From Amblyornis subalaris (Eukaryota; Chordata; Aves; Passeriformes; Ptilonorhynchidae), in assembly GCA_018881555.1 (NCBI GenBank), contig JACAXG010000080.1, forward strand, positions 3,428,076-3,492,075: 64,000 nucleotides of DNA, given 5' to 3'. The translations under genes and the position numbers were made by a program. This document shows, piece by piece, positions 61,296-64,000 of this stretch (positions within the stretch are counted from its first letter, which is position 1; every line of letters starts with the position of its first letter). The notes beneath the pieces are model-generated. The model was not told the DNA's origin and did no database searches. It saw only the letters and a program-made list of their open reading frames with translations.

Positions 61296-64000
61296 GAAGA
61301 GCCATTGCAGAGAAGAAGAAAAAGCACACCTAGGTCAGGGGAAGTTGGTGTCCTGGGGATGTGCACTGCAGGTGGATACAACAGACATGGATGGCCGCGG
61401 TGAAACACTCAGAAATCCTTTGTGCCGTGGGCAGCCCACCCCTTCNGGACCTGGAAAACAAGCCTTCAGGAATTATCAGCACTGTTCTGGCTCTGCAAAC
61501 TCCAGGATTTGGTGTTTAAGGAGTGAATTTGAGGCATTTTTTTGCCTGCAGCTCCAGCATGCAGTCTGTGTCCCCAGCGCTAATCCAGGGCTGTCAGGTG
61601 CCTGGCGCAGGATATGCCAAGTGCTTTCCCTGCTTCCTGGCTAAACCGGACTTTAAGGAAAAAAAGATGCAATGCTGGGAATAAAACCTGACTGAATCCC
61701 TGTGGGACGCAGAAAGGTGACCATCCCAAAGCCACCTCCACCCCACCAGGCTCGGGGTGAGCTGTGGAGGCTGTGGGACTGCTGTGGGACCAGGCCCCTG
61801 CTCCAACAAGAGGGTCACTGGCTGTGGAGGCTGCAGTGCCCCTGCTCCTACAGAAGTGTCACCAGCTGCATCCCAACAGGACATGAAGATGGGGTCATGG
61901 GCCCCACAAAGCAAAGACAAGCAGGTTTTGTCCACACTGGCTCAACAGCCAAACTCCTGGCTCCCACTGACCTCTCCCACACTTGGTGTGCAGGAGGCTC
62001 CTTGGTGATCCCAAAGGAGTAGACACAGAGCTGCCACTGTCAACTGCTTTCCAGTTCCTTTTTGTCTGGAAGAAATTGCTGCCTGATCCCTGGTCAGCAA
62101 AACCCCTGGAGATGGGAACTGCTCTGCCCCTGCTAACACAGCTGCTGCTCCCACGCTTCCCTCCTCGAGCTGCCTTCCCTTCCTGCTGTGTGCACCCCAG
62201 GATGACTTCCCTTCCATAATATATTTAGTTTTATTTCTTGCCATTGTGCAAACTCTTTGAGATCTGCAGTATGGGAAAGAGTAAGCAGTAACACTCTGGA
62301 TTTTCCTGCCACTAGCATCACCTTGAGTATCCTGTGCACAGTGAGCCAGGTGACTTGGTCTGGTCCTACCTCACTCCTTTGCTGTCCTGCTGCTCCTCCC
62401 TGCACATGGCAGCTGCCACCTTCCCCCTGGCCCATGGAACAGCAGAAATGGGGAGCCTGAGGAGTCCAGAGCAGAGATGGGACCAGGATTGAGGCANGCC
62501 ACCTCCCCCAAATGTGTGCTTCAGCCACAAGCCTGACCTTTGCTTGGAGCTGGACACGCTGATGGATGCACAGGAGGTGATGCTGGCAGGGTACACTCAG
62601 AGAAGAGCCCATTACCTGGTGGCAGGAGGTTTGGAGGCCACTTTTAGCAAATCCTGCTTCTACCTAACGCCGTGATTCTGTCTCTGTAAACCAGTGATGT
62701 TGTTCATGTACCTTGTAAGCCTTCCTCCTCATCTATGGGGATGGGAGCATGAGGAGGCAGCTTTCCCCAGCCCTTTGGAAATGCTGAAGATCTTTCTCCT
62801 TTATGACTCTTGTCAGCTTTGCCCTCTCCCTGCCTGGATTCCCAAACAATGCCTCACAGGCACTAATTCCAGCCCTTGAAGTCTTTCAAGCATCCCAGGA
62901 CATTTCCAGTGAGGACAACTTTTTCCCCTCGAAGTGTCTTTCCAGTGGATAGGACAGGTTTGGGGGTGGCAGCTCTGCACAGCTGCCTCCAGCTGCAGCC
63001 CCTCACTAATTTTCAGTGGCTGCACTTGGTGAGTTTGCTCAGGGGATGTGTTTGCTCTCCAGGCATCAGGGAGATGTGCTCGCTNGGATGCTCTCAACAG
63101 GGTTCAGGATGAGGCAGATGGGGACAACACTGCCNTAACCCCCAGCATCCCTCCTGGTCACTGAGCAGGGCAGGGAACATGCAGTCCTCAGCCCATGNAG
63201 CCCCAGGCTGGGTGAGTCAGGCTCTGCACGCCAGCTCTGAGACCATTGGTGAGTGGCAGACAGAGAACCTGGACCGAGAAACCCCTGGGCCGCAGAGCTC
63301 TCAGGAGCATCCTGCAGAGCACCTCAAGTAGCAGAGAGGGCAGGTTCTGCAGGAGGAGGCTCTGAGATCTCCCAGCTCCAGGGCAGAGCTGCCAGAAGAT
63401 GGGAGCCTGGAGCTGCAGTGCCATCAGGAGAGAGGGGTCAGACCCCAGCCATGCCCTGCAAGCAGCACAGTTGGTATCAGGCCACTGCACTGCCACTCCG
63501 GTGGTGNAAGGAATTGGGGCCAGTGCTGTTGGAACCTGCCCCTGGGCTGTGGCAGCCTCCCACAAATTCCTTGTGCTTCCCAAATGAATGTTGGCCTGGG
63601 TTCCTACCCCGCTTCCACGCTCAGACTGCCCATGATAGCATCCCATGTGCTCAGTCCTTAGTGCCAGGAGAGTGACCAGGCTTCCCACACTCCTGGGTGG
63701 GATGGGGGGCAGTGCCCAACATCAGTGAGAGCCTGGAGTACCAAGGCTCCACCAGNCCTGTAACGTTCAGCACGTGGCATGAGGATCAGAGACCTGCATT
63801 CTCGTTGGCCCATGTTTCTGCCCCAGGGCATGAGGAAAACCCCTGAGCACACTTGTTCCAGCTCACGCTGTTGNAGCGCAGGGGAGGAAAATCTCGTGTG
63901 GCCCCGAAGCGGTGAAGGCAGCGGGCACAGTCCCCCCCATGCTGGGGGCGAGCGATGGTGTAACCTGTAACCAGTAAACCCTGGGCAAGNGGTCCCCCAT

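Larger units (their letters stand above)
48541..64000. other. Probable intergenic sequence upstream of MID2
   Basis: Minisatellites at 49.8 and 53.1 kb, a short duplication at 60.4 kb, a doubtful CR1 remnant and two regulatory-like islands are listed. A loosely duplicated segment (CTGTGGAGGCTG at 61765 and 61821) is also present. Long frames, including 292 codons at 58167-59045, show no family resemblance. No neighbouring gene was found. Confidence 0.5.

Overview
The window is vertebrate nuclear DNA, almost certainly from a bird. It contains many decayed CR1 LINE fragments of the avian type. The one clear coding exon is a close match to the vertebrate TRIM protein MID2 (TRIM1). Base composition is GC-rich with one strong CpG island. 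From general knowledge, MID2 lies in the block shared by human Xq22, chicken chromosome 4p and passerine chromosome 4A, which fits this composition; I cannot name the species. Single isolated N bases are scattered throughout, well over a hundred by my estimate. The one inside the exon keeps the reading frame, so each N probably stands for one uncertain base.

Layout. Bases 1-28829 lie 3' of the exon on the minus strand and are read as part of a long MID2 intron. They hold CR1 fragments, short tandem repeats and AT-rich islands that look like non-coding regulatory elements. The first coding exon of MID2 occupies 28830-29551 on the minus strand: 222 codons carrying the RING finger and both B-boxes, a 56-base leader, a canonical acceptor and a canonical donor. 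Bases 29552 to about 46950 are best read as the intron between this exon and an untranslated first exon. They contain two CR1 insertions, moderately CpG-rich patches and no exon I can defend. A dense CpG island at about 46950-48250 is the best candidate promoter. It has Sp1-type GC boxes, a possible minus-strand first exon, a strong plus-strand splice donor and two minisatellites. Bases 48550-64000 are probably upstream intergenic sequence: minisatellites, possible regulatory islands, and one short plus-strand open frame behind an acceptor-like site.

How the parts work together. The MID2 exon supplies the ubiquitin-ligase half of a microtubule-associated E3 protein; the coiled-coil, COS, FN3 and SPRY exons lie beyond the left edge. 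Its leader contains an eight-codon upstream open frame that stops two bases before the MID2 start, so start-codon choice may be translationally controlled. No RNA gene, CRISPR array or second protein-coding gene could be supported. The most unusual structures are the upstream open frame, the CpG-island minisatellite whose units each carry a splice-donor-like site, and a duplicated perfect hairpin near 53.1 kb.
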